The notes: generated by a model not told the origin, from the sequence alone. A stretch of DNA of 64,000 bases from Rhabditoides inermis (GCA_963966185.1 CAWZYM010000132.1:1-64000), one strand, 5' to 3'; positions 1-12,545 are shown, counted from the stretch's first letter. A program made the numbers and translations.

Positions 1-17
1 CTCTCCCTCTCCCTCCC

Positions 18-62
<45 letters not shown>

Positions 63-84
63 CCCCTCCCTCTCCCTCTCTCAC

Positions 85-613
85 CTTGATGAGCTGCAGT
101 GCGACGCCGCGGCAGTAGGAGACGACCGTCTTGAGGCATTTGTCGTGGCAGACAAAGTTGCATACTGTAATGAAACCTTGGTCGCGCCACGAAAACACTC
201 GAGTACCGTACGCGCAGATCATGCGATAGCGTGCGCGCGAATCTCAGGCTCAAACAGGAAGCGCGCTTCCCTCGGGTTTCTGGTAAATCGCGTGACCGAG
301 TGGAATTTGGCGTATTCGGATTGGTGTTAATTTACATGCGCAGTCGGATAACAACAGCTGGGTTTACTAGTAATCAAGTAAAAATATACAAGTAAGAAAA
401 AAACGAACCTTCGCATGCATATCCCTGCGTGAGCATACCCCATATTTTGTCGCAGCAGTGATGGCAGTACGCAGGCTTGCCGAACCTGGAAGGAGAGAGT
501 GAGATAGAGAGAGAGTGAGAGAGAGAGAGGGAGAAAGAGAGAGAGGGAAAGAGAGAGAGAGGGACGCACGTCTTCTTCTGGAAGAAGTGTCCGTGGTCCC
601 GTCCGATAGCCAT
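85..613 (-). CDS. C1-domain protein, diacylglycerol-kinase-theta-like (partial)
   Basis: Three exons on the minus strand, 613-570 (left end of the coding part uncertain), 485-409 and 164-85, join in phase. They encode a phorbol-ester/diacylglycerol-type C1 zinc domain: HGHFFQKKT, then FGKPAYCHHCCDKIWGM, then QGYACEVCNFVCHDKCLKTV, ending in C. The Cys/His spacing and the 'F.KP.YCHHC..IWG' and 'CNFVCH.KC' blocks are typical of C1 domains of diacylglycerol kinases and related lipid-signalling proteins; the closest remembered match is DGK-theta. Such domains bind diacylglycerol or regulate the enzyme at membranes. The gene continues off the left edge through a (CT)n intron (bases 1-84). The true start is not seen: the frame upstream of Met at 613 soon meets a stop, so another exon must precede or this Met is the start. 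Fold is confident; the exact gene is inference. Confidence 0.7.
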
Positions 614-1891
614 GAGCGTGGGCGTCCACAATGTGACCCTCGGCCGTCATCCTGTCATACGTTTTGTTAGAAGATGCGTTTTTGGTTACGTTTCAGACCT
701 GAATACAGTTTTTCTACGCCACACTCAATGGAGCAGGATATGCGTGTACGTTTCATGTTCTCAATAATGCAAATCGTTTTAACTCATAAGTAATGTGTAG
801 TCACATCTCTATAATAATTAGTGTACTCACACAGTGCTTCATTGTTTTGTATACGTTTCACTGTGGCTGGGATATGTGACGGCGACTTGTATCGATCCCA
901 GCACAGACAAGAGAGAAGGGAGAGAGAGAGAGAGCGAGAAGAGAGAGAGAGAGAGAGAGAAGGGGAGGGGAAAACTCGGAATGTGGAATTGTCGAGTAGA
1001 GAAAACGCGATATGCTTCGATTTTTGACACACAGCAGATAGAGAGAAAAGGAAGAGAGGGAAAGGGTCCACAGTTTACCCTGTCTATTCAATTTTCAAAC
1101 TTCCGAAAGGGACATGGACTTTTCCAATGAGGAACTTTGTTTATGAAAATAACTATGTACAAATATATGGGTCTAAAAAATCAAAATTGTTTTACGATAA
1201 ACTTACTTTTACAAATAATTTTGTAGAGATTATTGACGCACGATTCAGAGTCACCGGATGGCGGAGGGCGGTGACATACCCTGAGCAATGAATAAATAAT
1301 ATCTATATAATTGAAATGCAATAGTAAAATGCAATAGCGTATGATGTTATTCAACAAATGGACAAAAAAGGATGCGCACGCAAAATCATTCCAGCAAACG
1401 TGGATCGTCAACATTTGCGAATATGTACGGGCTCGCGTTCAATCGAAAAAAGGATCATATGCCGCGAAAAAGAAATCCAGGTTGAACACACACATAACAT
1501 TATTTCAAAAAAGAACAAACACAGACACGTGGTAGACCGTAGACAAAATCGGGAAAAAGAGAACGCTCCCACGCCCTTCCTCCAAAAAAGCACATTCAAG
1601 TGTGGTTATCAACGATACAGTTCGGAGAAGTAGGAGAAACAGTTTGTGGAGCAGTGTGGAGCAGTGGAGGTTGCGGAGGAGGAGGAGGAGGGGGGAGGGG
1701 GGAGAGAGGGAAGCAGCGAGCGCGCTGCCGCCGCTGCTGCCGGGGGCCGCCTTCCTTCTCCCTCTCCCCTCTCCCCTCCCCCCACTCTCTCACACACACA
1801 CACACACTGAGAAGGCCCCGCCGCTGCCACGACACACGCACACACACACCACACCGAATTGATTGCCTAGACGATGCCACGCCGCCACGAC

Positions 1892-1930
<39 letters not shown>

Positions 1931-2136
1931 AGAGAGAGGGGGAGAGAGAGGGAAGAGAGAGAGAGAGGGAGGGAGAGGGAGAGGGAGAGGGAGGGAGGGA
2001 GGGAGGGAAGTCGTGTGCGATACAAGGTATGTGTGAGTGAGTAAGTGGCGGGTGGCATTATCCGATCACATTAGCTATCTCTCGCCGCTTCTTTTCTTCG
2101 AGACTGTCACAACGATGAGCGATCAGAAATGGCGAG

Positions 2137-2209
<73 letters not shown>

Positions 2210-3170
2210 ATAGGGAGGAGAAGGAGAGTGAAAATAGGGAGAAGGGGAGGCGTAGAATAGTGTTCCGCAATATTGAATGAAAACTAAAACAATATTCCCA
2301 AGGGTCAGATAAATATGACAAGAATAAATGATAGTGATGAAAATGTAGTTCACAAATGATACAAATGCCAAATAATTTCCGTAATAGACAAATCAACATT
2401 GCAGGATAAAGAGGAGTTCATTGACAAAACATCCAAGTGGTCAGCTGCCAGTATGTGAGACGCTAGCCCTGAGGCAATCTCCCAATTACCCATGTGATCT
2501 GGCAGCCACCAATTGTAACACCCCCACCACTGATCAATGTGTTATTGCGTAGTGTCTGGTAGTGCGCCGGCGGGCGGGGTGTGAGTATGAGAAATGTCAC
2601 CACGCACAACACGAGCAGGAATGCGCTTGTTACAAATGTTATGCGATATGCTTTGGTGATTTGCCGGCGCCGCCGCCGCGCATTGAAAACACAAACACGC
2701 AGTGAGAGAAGAGATAGTGAGAGAGAGAGAGAGAGAGAGGAGAGAGGGGGAGAGAGAGGGAGAGAGGGAGGGGGAGAGGGAGATGGAGAGAGAGAATGAA
2801 GAGAGAGAAAGAGAGATCACTGCGATAGCGAGGTTTTGTGTCGAGCGCGCGCGCTGATTGGGGGATTATACATCGAATATGGGGCTGGAGACATGACTGA
2901 TAGACGCATTCTGATCAGATCAGAATGTTGCACTCTTTTCCTGGTGCAAAGTGTACCTTTCGTATGTTTTTTTCTTCTCATCTTTCTAAATGTCTTTTTT
3001 AATCTGTACTCTATTTCTCTGTATTGGTACCGATCGCTATAGATTTTTTCAACAAAAAAAAAACACGATTTGATATTCTGTGAATCCGCATCGATTGTGT
3101 TAGGGGTTTTGTGAATAGAGAGAGACTCCGATCGGGTTTCGTTTTCGGCGGTTTAAATTCGCTCAAACCG
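614..3170. other. Intergenic region dominated by GA/CT arrays
   Basis: No convincing exon was found. It holds purine or pyrimidine microsatellites near 905-965, 1890-2020, 2131-2210 and 2718-2815, a G/C-rich stretch at 1670-1860 with CA repeats, and A/T-rich filler. ORFs here are low-complexity Ser/Leu or Arg/Glu reads through the arrays. It presumably contains promoters of the flanking divergent genes, but no specific element could be identified. Confidence 0.5.
2131..2210. repeat. (GA)n microsatellite
   Basis: Near-uninterrupted GA dinucleotide run of about 80 bp, the longest pure example of the GA class that recurs throughout the window. Confidence 0.9.
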
Positions 3171-3171
3171 A

Positions 3172-3181
3172 CACATTTCAG
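3172..3181 (+). promoter_or_regulatory. Probable spliced-leader trans-splice acceptor
   Basis: A TTTCAG acceptor ends four bases before the ATG of the following signal-peptide gene, with no upstream coding exon. In nematodes this arrangement marks addition of a spliced leader. Inferred from sequence context only. Confidence 0.4.
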
Positions 3182-3184
3182 ACT

Positions 3185-5281
3185 ATGCAATCATTGATAT
3201 TGTTATCTCTCGCCGCACATGTTGCATCACAGACGTACTATACAGGTGAGAAATGAGTAACTAGTACAGGTAAAGGTAGCCCGTCAAGAGACTCAAGAGA
3301 CCTATGAGTACTCTTCGAAGTAACTAGTATACATTACTAATAACTCAAGCACAAATCGAACACAAACACGCGTCATTCATATACGCCCATGTTTACATGT
3401 CTCACCACTTTCTCTTTCTTCCTCTCTTTCTCCCTTCCTCTCTCTTTCTCTCCCTCTCTCCCTCTCTCCTCTCCCTCTCCCACTCTGTACTTGGCCAATT
3501 GATGTTGACAACACAGTCGGCACTAGTTTGGCTTTTAGGTCCGCTAATTATCCTGAAAAGTGACGCGATGTGAGAGTGCGATGAGTGGAGGGAGAAAGTG
3601 GGAGAGAAGTAGAGAGAAAGAGAGAGGGAGAGAGAGGAGGAGGAGGAGAGAGAGAGGGGGAGAGACAGATAGAAAGAGAGAAGTAGAGAGAGGGAGGGAG
3701 GAAAGAGAGAGATATAAAGAGAGAAAAAAGAGAGATAATACATGTCACTGACTCCCATACACAGTCACAACTCACACGTACTCTACTAATCAAGCGTTTT
3801 CTTTCTAGCGCGAAAAAAACTATTCACACATGATGTTTCACATGCTATTGAGTGACATCATTCGAGAAAAAAGAGTGAAAGAGAGAGAGAGAGAGAGGGA
3901 GAGAGAGAGAGAGAGAGACTTTCAGGTGACAACTCCACAGTATCGGGATGCAATCCAGACTGTGGCAATGACATAGAATGCTGGCAGATAACGAGGAGAT
4001 CACTGGAGCGATTGCTGTTAGGACAATTGAGGTTTTTTTTTCAAATTTGTTTAAATTATTGGACTTGTTGTTTGAATGTTTGCATTTGTGTTCATGTTGA
4101 TCAACTGAAACGTAACTATCATATCATGCAAAATCTTATCGAAACATGATTGATATGAATGATCAGTGGAACCTACACCAATTTTTAGATCGTTCTCCTC
4201 GCACCTCTTCTACATTCGCAAATTCAACAGAAAAGCCAGTCACGACGGTGAACATCATAAGATCATCGACATTCAGGGGGTGAGTAATATACAAATACAA
4301 TTTCAAGTACTGAATGGATAACAAACAGGAAAATGTTGAGGTTTTGGAGGACGGTCTGGACAGGTTCGTGTCGAATGATTCGATGGAAGAGATAGTGCCA
4401 CACTCTTCTCTATCCAAGATCATGCTGAGTGTGGTGGGCGAGTCTGAGAAGGTGGGAGGGAGATACATTGAGATTAGTCTTCAAAGTATACACTCATCTC
4501 TCCCATTTCCCTTTCCCCTTTCTCCTTTCTCCTCTGTTTTCTTCCCCTTTGAGTAAAGTCAAAAGAGATAAATAGGTTATGGGAGAGGGAGGAGGTGGAA
4601 GAATTTGGGAAAGGTGAAAGAAAGATCATATCCTAATGTGGTTACGTAGTACTGGAAATTTTCCACCGAAGAAATGGATTTTTCAGATGGATTTTCCAGT
4701 TTTCCAGTGAAAAAGTGGAAAACACAGTGATTGGAACTCCCAGTTTTCCAGTTGGAGTTCGAAAATTCACTTTTTCTTTCAGAAATCGGTTTCTATGAAC
4801 CGCTGGGCTGCCTACATGTGTCCCACCGGGTGTCACTACAAACACGACATGATGAGACAGATGTTCACTGCGTCGGTGAGTTGAATATTATACTACGATG
4901 ATACTGTTGACAAATAACATTACACTACGATGCTACTGTTGACGAATAATATTACACTACGATGATACTGTGGACGAATAATGTTGTTTTATTTTAGATA
5001 ATCGTCAATGTTCTATTTCTATTCGTAATCGGGCGATCGGTGTATCACTTAGTGAAACCGAAGAAAGAAGATGATAAAATTGGCAATGAGAAGGTGAGCA
5101 TAAAAAAGATTATGTTTCTCTGTAAACTTATTACATGATCAAATCAGTAGTAAACAATGCAATCACCCAGAAACCCTATATTCAGAGATCGCCTACATTT
5201 TCGGCGGATGGCCGACCGGTGTACGACAATATCACATTCAACGCAGGAAACGATACCGTCCAGTTGACAAAGTTTGAATAG
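3185..5281 (+). CDS. Uncharacterised type I single-pass membrane protein, 226 aa
   Basis: Seven exons with consistent phases: 3185-3245, 3926-4031, 4189-4279, 4329-4451, 4783-4875, 4998-5093, 5171-5281 (TAG). The start follows a TTTCAG acceptor by four bases. Residues 1-16 form a signal peptide (MQSLILLSLAAHVASQ). The lumenal part has paired cysteines (C-N-P-D-C, then ECW; later CPTGCHYKH) and a charged middle (NVEVLEDGLDRFVSND). A hydrophobic segment (IIVNVLFLFVIG) at about 159-172 precedes a short basic then polar tail. The family is not recognised; secretion-pathway insertion is inferred from the two hydrophobic segments. Exon 3 uses the acceptor ATTTTTAG at 4188; the nearer-upstream CAG would cause an immediate stop. 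The second intron (3246-3925) contains GA arrays. Confidence 0.7.
4881..4985. repeat. 32-bp minisatellite, three copies, in an intron
   Basis: Three successive diverged copies of a 32-bp unit containing TACGATGATACTGTTGAC, inside intron 5 of the type I membrane protein gene. Confidence 0.75.
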
Positions 5282-5971
5282 TAAAAATGTGTGAAAAAAA
5301 ATATTTATAAACAATATCATATTAGATCAGACTAGATTAGGATCATCAAAGTCTCATATATGGGAATCCCATTTATATGATAAATATAAGTGCATAAATC
5401 TCAATGAAACAGCTCAGATGTCGCAGAGCTGCAGGCGAGACACTTGCTTATATAGTGGCTTTATCCTTTATTTATTTCTTCACATGTGCATTCTAATAAA
5501 CAAATACTGTTTTTGGCTTAGCTGCAGGATAATCTCTTGTATTATTCCTTGCTGTGAGTGTGGGAGCGGGGAAAAAGTGTGTGTGGTGTTGAAATCATAT
5601 GCGAATCCCACCCATATCAGACATTCTCGGAAAGGAAGAAATCAGTACGACAATTAGATGATAAGTCGAAAGATATATGAGCATGAAGTAAAGTTGACAA
5701 AACAGTGTTGCGACACGTTCCAAGTCCCATTATGTGTATAGAGAAGATTAGACTTACGAGTCTCAAATGATTTCCCACTATCGATCTAAACTACTCAAAT
5801 AGCACCCAACATGTTTCATATATTGTTCAGACGTTTCGAAATACTGTCTTGATTTCAAATTCGTAAGATCGAGTAATGTAGTGAGAATATGTGATCAAAT
5901 CAACAAAGAGGTCTGATCTGTTATGTCCCTATCCCCCATCTACAAGGAGCCACGCCACCACCTCTGGAGTG

Positions 5972-6041
<70 letters not shown>

Positions 6042-7211
6042 AGAGGGGAGATCGGACCATTTCCGCCGGTTGCTCTCCTGTTTTTGCTCTCTCCACTTTT
6101 TTCTCTCGCCTTTTTCGATCGCGCGACAAGTGCCGTCCGAGAGACGCGAGACTTTTATCCTAGCCGCTTCTAATCCTCTTCTCTTCATAATCTTCAATAT
6201 TACTTTAATATTATGCACTACGTACTGTCTCATTTCTGATTAGAACAGTTAATACTGTTATAGAGTGAAATATTTTTAAGTTGTGTGCATACTAATAGTT
6301 GTAATGGTTCCCATCTTTGTGTCCGTAGAGTGTCTACTCTATACTTACTCTTTCTTCGAGACTTGAAATGCGCGAAACTCGGCCGGCCTTGACTCCCCGT
6401 TTTTCTCTTCCGTCGCGCTCTGTTTATTTTATATGCATCCCCCCTCCCATCAGATCACACTTTCTTCAGAGTTGGCTCCTGGTTATCAGTGTGTTATCAT
6501 AGTTATCTTATCAGTCTCATAGGTTCTCATATTCCTCTTGTCACTTTGTCTCCTGCTAATCTCTCATTATCCGAGACTCCTGGAGGGACCTGCCGGGCGT
6601 TTCTCCCCTCTCCCTCCCAGTGTCGAGTGCGATTGTGCGGCAATCAGTGGACACGCTCTGCGCCCTCCACCGATCACACGCTCTCTCGCCGCCACTCTCG
6701 CCACACTTGCCCCCAGGGCTAATAGGCGCGATGTTTGCAGGCGCCTGGTTCATTTCCTAGCCGGAGAGAGTGTGTACAGGCGAGAGAGCGGCAGAGCGTG
6801 AGGGGAGAGAGGGAGTGTGTGAGTGGAAGAGAGGGGAGAGTGAGGGAGAGAGAGGGAGAAGCTCTCTCTGGAGGGAAGCACAACCGGATGATTTTCAGGC
6901 AGCTTACGCGCGCTCGCAATTCGCCCGCCGGCATTTCCGCACAGTCAGATCACACCCGATAATCGTTCCGCTGATTATCGATTATCGATTGATTACTGAT
7001 TTGATGAAGTCATGATCCGAGCGTGTTTGACTGTGTGAAGAACGTTTGTTGATCATACTTTTTTGCAGGGATCAAGACGTTCAATGTAGTGCTTTGCTGT
7101 GTGTGACTCTCACTCTCTCAAACCTTTATTCCAAAATCGACCGCTGCTCAAATCGACACCGCTTGCTGCTTTATTATTTTATTTGTACTATTATTGTACT
7201 ACTCACTTATT
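5282..7211. other. Intergenic region with GA array and G/C-rich upstream sequence
   Basis: No coding exon was recognised. A GA array with a poly-G end lies at 5971-6045 and more GA-rich sequence at 6765-6870. The 6560-6960 stretch is G/C-rich and precedes the next gene's first exon (ATG at 7212), so it may include promoter and 5' leader sequence. Confidence 0.5.
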
Positions 7212-7539
7212 ATGATGGACGAATCACTGCGAGGCCGCAATTGGATCCTATTAGATCAGGTATGTTTACATTACTCATTTTTGTGAATACGTTTCACGAA
7301 TTGTATGAAAATACGACAACTTTTTTGATATAATGTTTGTTCAAACTTCGTTTTACCTTTTAGTGTAAACAAAAGAAACAAAAACAACACAAACAAACAG
7401 GGTTTTTTAGGTGGAAAACTCGCCCCGTCTTCCGAGCGATCGGTGAGCCGCTTTTTCCCCACCCGCATTCACCTTGTATTGCATAATTGTGCCTAAAAGT
7501 GGTCCTGTTCTCACTCTTCTTTCGCTCGTCCGTTCGCCA

Positions 7540-7585
<46 letters not shown>

Positions 7586-7870
7586 CATTCCCCATTGCTT
7601 TTCTCTCCGGCTGCGTGAATTTGAATGCCCGATGGCTCGTCGTCGCCTGGGGGAAAACTGGTATCCATGTTACTTGTTTGTTCACTTTAGCCGAACACTT
7701 GAGCCGCGACAACTCGCACTTTCGCGCTTTCTCTTTCTGTCAACTTTGTCCCAGACCGTGTGAAAGTCGCAGTTTGTTTGTCTTCGAGGACAGCGATCCT
7801 GGTAGTACCGAGAGAGAGTTCGGAATTGCCGCGGCCTTGACTTGACAGCTCAAGTTGTTACCTCGAGAAG

Positions 7871-7907
<37 letters not shown>

Positions 7908-9802
7908 GTTCAGGTCTATAAACGGGGGTTCTGGCCTAATGGCCACTCGCAGAGTGAGTGGGGCGATCAGGGGAAACGCACTCAGCGTCGCGCGCGGCCA
8001 AAGAAACCGTGAAAAGACATGCGCATTAGGGAAGGGCAAGAAGGATTTGCTTGCGCACCCTTTCTCCACTCCTATTCAAACGCCGCATGGTTTCGGCCAC
8101 TCCACTTCTTTATCATTCCTAGCCTATCATTGTCCGGTGAGGTATGACAAAAACTGCTCCGCTAAGGATCACATATCCGGAATATCCTCAGTCCTCACCC
8201 TCAGTGTTTCTAGGCGGTACAGTTTCGGCGGCCCGCTTGGTGCGTCCACTTCTCGCTCTTCGCTATTAGCTGGCAGGAGTTTCAGAGACCCCGAACAGAG
8301 GTTATATTCTTTATATATTCATATTAATTCATTTGTATTATTATAGAATCCATTCTATTAACAAACTCAACGATCGCATTCATCGCAAGATCGCCTCGAA
8401 CTACTTCGTGAGTCGTTTCTCGTTCTGCCACAGTGTCCCCGTGGTGTAGTGGATAGCGCGCGGAACCGCCGCTCCACACATCGCTGGTTCGATTCCGCGT
8501 CCTATGATTACGATTATTTGCTACTCTCGATGGTCCATGACGATAATAATCACCAGAATGAGGTCGTTCATCATCAATTTTGCCGTTTTTGCGCAATACA
8601 AACGTATCGCTCACCTAATATCGAAGTGTACGTTTCAGTATCAGCTAGACGACGACAACTCGATAGATCTCACCACGCTGCCGATCAGTCAGAGCATTCG
8701 GGAAGGCCGCGACACCTGTGAGTGTTGATTGTTTATTTCTTTGTTTACTTGTTTACTAGTTCGACGGCACGGTTCACCGGAAGAGCGACTCGACAGATTG
8801 ATACGACCACACGACGACGATACGATCTATGAAGAAGAGCCGCCCACAGTGCACATAGGCATGTTACGTTTCAATGGGATACGTTTCACGTTACGTTTAA
8901 GGTCATTCCATAACCGACCCGTCACAGTCCGCGTCGAATGGGGCTGCGGCCTGGGAGCTAAACCTCATATTCAACAATCGAGACAGAAATCGCAGTATTG
9001 AACGGTGTGTTTCATAATATGACGAAATTCATATTATGTTAATGTTAGAGAAATTAACATGTTAGAGAAATTGTTCATTGTTTATTTATTCAAGTTTATG
9101 TTCAGAGATTCATTTCGGGAACGAGCGTTGGACCAGAACGTTGATCGATTTCGTCTGAAACGTTCTGATAGTGTGGATAGTGGGAGTATGCGGTTAGCAC
9201 GGTATGTTTGATATACGTTTCCATGAATACTTTGATGTTCAGGGAATCTAAAAGAAGATGGAACATTGCGTCCAGTCTGCACGACGACGCTTTTGACAGG
9301 GAAGGCGACAGTGAGGCGACAGGTGAGTTCGGCAAAAGAATTGCCAACTGCAGGAATCGAACCTGCGACCTTCGCTTTACGAGAGCGACGCTCTGCCCCT
9401 AAGCCAAGCTGGCACGTTTGAGAGCGCTATTGGAAGCGCATGTGTCAGTAGGAGAGATAGGGAGCCGCAGGGAACGATGATTCATCATGGGAGCGATAGC
9501 AAACATGAGCTCATGCTATTGTGTCCGGATATGATTATAACATTTCATGTCAGATCAATGGGACCGTGAGCGGACATTTTGGCGGCGACTGGAACAAGAG
9601 AGATTGGCAAAGGAGGAGCAGGCGAAACTAGAGGTAATGTTTTCTTCTTTTTTTATTTGAAGCTACCTATTTTGAAAAAAGAACGTCACATTGCAGGAGC
9701 AAGCCCGTCGGGAGAGGGAGGAGAAGGTGAAGCTGTTTCAGATGCAAGGCAGTCGGTTGAGTGAAGGTGAGTGAGGGAGAGAGAGGGGGGGGGGAGGAGG
9801 AG

Positions 9803-9864
<62 letters not shown>

Positions 9865-11192
9865 GGGGGGGGGAGATGAGATGAGCTCTTGGTTGAAGAT
9901 GCTCCGTCGCTGCTTCGCCGCAACTCGCACTTCTACCAGACGTGCGATCTCTGCGCCTTCCGCATGCTGCGATCGGGGGAGGTGTGCGCGGTGAGTACAG
10001 TACTATTCATAGAGCAGTTACAGTAAACCACGAGTATAAAAACACTCCCAAATACTCCTGAACACGGAATGCCTTGACATCCAAACCCTTTGGAATTGCA
10101 TTCGAATAAACTCTTTGAACGTTGCAGGCGTGTGGCAACCGTGGTCAGTCGCTCTTCTCCTCCTTTGTGAATCGCAGCCCGGAGAGAGCGGAGAGGGGAG
10201 AGAGAGGCCGGCTCGAGAAGGCAGGCTGCAGACGGGCCAGGGAGGTGCGTCACATTACAGTTATATTTCTCTTTTATAATAAGCGCGAAACTAGCTCAGC
10301 AGTTTCCGAGCAAAAAATAATAGTGCTCTAATTGGCACCGTATGACAAGAGCGGTGTAGACTGCAGGTTTTCTTTGGCAATCTCTTGTATTGATAGATGG
10401 ATCGTGGTCGTGACTTGACGTTCACTCGGGAGAAGGAGCGGGAGAGGGAGTTGGAGCGACTGGAGACCCTGGAGAGAGAAGCGCGCAGGGGAGAGCCCTA
10501 TCCCAAAGGTTAGCCAGAATCATAGATTCGTTGGGGTATGGTTAGAGTTATAGTGGTTAGAATTCTAAGGGTAAGTTGAGAAAAGGAGAAGAGAAGTAAA
10601 TAATTATGTATGAATCACGTTTGTAGGAGACGTGATCCCGCCCTACGATCGCGCCTTCACTGCTGAACCTCCGGTCAGTGAATCAGGAAACATAATGGTG
10701 TAGACGACGTCGTACTGTTTCAGTTCCCATCCCTACCTCGTCCCTACACATCTATGGCGGATCCGTATGGGAGAGAAAAGCCACACATTCTACGAGCAAA
10801 GGTGCGCATACTATACGTTTCACGTCGTATTCATTTAGGAATGCTCATCTGATGTGAACTGTTCTGCACAGAAACTTTTCAGTCGCGCACGTTTCTCTAC
10901 CCCGGAGAATCGTCGTCGCCCTTCGCCCCGCCCCCTCCGCCATACAACATACGGTGGGTCCCGCCGCGAAAACATTCAATACATTATTGCAGACCCGGTG
11001 AGATTCTATCGGCGCGCGCCCTGAAGAGAACGCCTGCCTATCGGGAGTACAACGTGCCGCCGAGATATCCGCACTTGGGAAGGGGAGGGCGGCCACAGAG
11101 CAGAGGACAACGTGGGTGGTCTATCTCTCTCCCTCCCCCTCTCTCCCTCCCTATCTCTCTCTCTCTCTCCCTCTCCCCCCTCTCTCTCTCTC

Positions 11193-11224
<32 letters not shown>

Positions 11225-11574
11225 GACGTGAGGTCCTTCAGAATCCATCGACGTCTCGTCGGTGGCTGACTGGCGTCGTCGTCGCATCTACCCCGCGCAG
11301 TGGCCTCCGCCGCTCGGTTGGAGAGAGCGGGCGGCTCTCAAACGACCCAGGAGTCCCGTGTTCAGATATGGTGAGACGTCTGTAGAAGATCTATTTCATT
11401 AGTCGTGTGGATGGAGATTGCATTGTTCTCTTCGATCCAAACACACGCAGGCAGTGGAACGTACCTCGCATAACCATACATTTTAGGTCGACACATGCCA
11501 GCGGAGCTATACGATTATGACATGTGAGTGAATAAGGAAGAGAGAGACGTAGAGATGAGAGAGAAGAGAGACAG

Positions 11575-11612
<38 letters not shown>

Positions 11613-11758
11613 GAGAGAGAGAGTCTCCCCCTCCCAGGTATGCCCGTCGGAAGGAGCGTCGCCGTCGTCAGCGTCGCGCCCTCGCCCTGGCCCTCGGTCT
11701 GCTCGCTCTCGCACTCGTTGTCTCCGCCGGCGTCGTCATGGCAGCCATACGATATTGA
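7212..11758 (+). CDS. Novel tail-anchored protein with CxxC...CxxC motif, 525 aa
   Basis: Eighteen exons whose phases all close: 7212-7259, 8639-8717, 8760-8858, 8902-9004, 9106-9201, 9243-9322, 9554-9633, 9697-9766, 9899-9990, 10128-10244, 10397-10508, 10627-10673, 10724-10801, 10883-10953, 10993-11111, 11242-11370, 11487-11523, 11638-11758 (TGA). The N-terminal half is charged (Arg/Asp/Glu-rich, with WDRERTFWRRLEQERL). Residues about 234-250 carry CDLC...CAAC, a plausible zinc ribbon. Then come a charged segment (FTREKEREREL), a Pro/Tyr/Arg-rich stretch, and a last exon with a basic patch (YARRKERRRRQRR) before a C-terminal membrane span (ALALGLLALALVVSAG). This suggests a tail-anchored protein facing the cytosol or nucleus. 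Family not recognised. Intron 3 is 43 nt with a GC donor. Introns 8, 15 and 17 are GA or CT arrays. Confidence 0.75.
7541..7582. repeat. (CT)n microsatellite
   Basis: CT run of about 40 bp within the long first intron of the tail-anchored protein gene. Confidence 0.9.
8435..8566 (+). repeat. tRNA-derived repeat, copy 1
   Basis: A tRNA-like head (A box around GTGGTGTAGTGGATAGCGC, B box GGTTCGATTCC) whose 3' strand cannot pair with its 5' acceptor strand, followed by a shared tail running through GATGGTCCATGACGAT. The same head plus tail occurs on the minus strand at 12338-12468. It lies in intron 1 of the tail-anchored protein gene. Best explained as a tRNA-derived SINE-like repeat rather than a working tRNA. 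Confidence 0.7.
9342..9413 (-). tRNA. tRNA-Thr (CGT anticodon), intronic copy
   Basis: The 72-nt sequence folds as a full cloverleaf: acceptor GCCAGCT pairs with AGTTGGC (one G-T pair), anticodon stem TCGCT/AGCGA encloses loop CTCGTAA with anticodon CGT, and T stem GCAGG/CCTGC encloses TTCGATT. A and B boxes are intact and a TTTT terminator follows. It is identical to the copy at 12196-12267 and lies antisense in intron 6 of the tail-anchored protein gene. Confidence 0.93.
9767..9898 (+). repeat. Purine-only intron: (GA)n starting at the donor
   Basis: Intron 8 of the tail-anchored protein gene runs from GTGAGTGAGG into G-runs and a long GA array, with only a short non-repeat end before its acceptor. 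Example of a class seen in most genes here. Confidence 0.85.
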
Positions 11759-12195
11759 TTTATCGGTTGATTATCGATTAACTGCCTTCATATTTCCTTA
11801 GATTGGCGTAGTTATCTCTCGATTCCTCTGGTGCTCACTTTCTCTGCTCTCTCGGTGTCTGCTTGTCCGAGAATTGATGTGTTATCTACGAGTCTTCGTC
11901 ATTCGTTCTTCTTCTAATATATAATTGATGTGATCATAGGTGCTGATTGCGTGATAAGGAGATTCGTGATCTACGCAAATATAATATACACGAAAGTAAA
12001 CTACATTTTGTATATAGTATATTGTTTTGCTTAAAATTTGTGTGATTGTTTATCGAGCAACAAAGCAAATATCAATAGTGTTTTGGAACATCTCATGTTT
12101 GCGTTGACTGCATTTCCTGCTGTTCATGAATCATCATTCCCGCGGTCTCATTTCTCTCTACTGACGAGTGCGATCACAAACAAACGCCATCTCGT
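11759..12195. other. 3' flank of the tail-anchored protein gene
   Basis: A/T-rich sequence after the stop codon with no further exon that joins in phase; likely 3' UTR and intergenic DNA before the tRNA gene. Confidence 0.5.
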
Positions 12196-12267
12196 GCCAG
12201 CTTGGCTTAGGGGCAGAGCGTCGCTCTCGTAAAGCGAAGGTCGCAGGTTCGATTCCTGCAGTTGGCA
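12196..12267 (+). tRNA. tRNA-Thr (CGT anticodon)
   Basis: Identical in all 72 bases to the minus-strand gene at 9342-9413, including cloverleaf, anticodon CGT, A and B boxes, and the trailing ATTCTTTTGCC with a pol III T-run. Decodes ACG. Confidence 0.94.
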
Positions 12268-12337
12268 ATTCTTTTGCCGCGTCGCGTTCACGGCTGTTTC
12301 TAGTGAATAAATGCACGCGAAAACTTCAAAATTGAGA

Positions 12338-12468
12338 GACCTCATTCTGGTGATTATTATCGTCATGGACCATCGAGAGTAGCAAATAATCGTAATCATA
12401 GGACGCGGAATCGAACCCGCGATGTGTGGAGCGGCGATGGCGCGCGCTAACCAATACACCACGGGGAC
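12338..12468 (-). repeat. tRNA-derived repeat, copy 2
   Basis: Minus-strand copy of the repeat at 8435-8566: same GTCCCCGTGGTGTA head, same B box and the same tail ending GAATGAGGTC. Head and tail are conserved together, so the unit is the repeat rather than the tRNA alone. Confidence 0.7.
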
Positions 12469-12545
12469 ACTGCATGTTACAAACAAAAAAACTGATGGTG
12501 TAGTTATATTGAAAACGATTTTCGATTCTCGGTATGTTGGTGCAG

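Noticed and set aside
327..650. ORFs rich in Ser/Leu or Arg/Glu across the window (also 1600-2060, 5891-6243, 36707-37102, 47336-47924, 48723-49150).
   Set aside because: Translations of (GA)n/(CT)n arrays in several frames.
8435..8510. Functional tRNA with GTGGTGTAGTGGATAGCG A box.
   Set aside because: Acceptor strands do not pair and a conserved non-tRNA tail follows in both copies; it is a tRNA-derived repeat.
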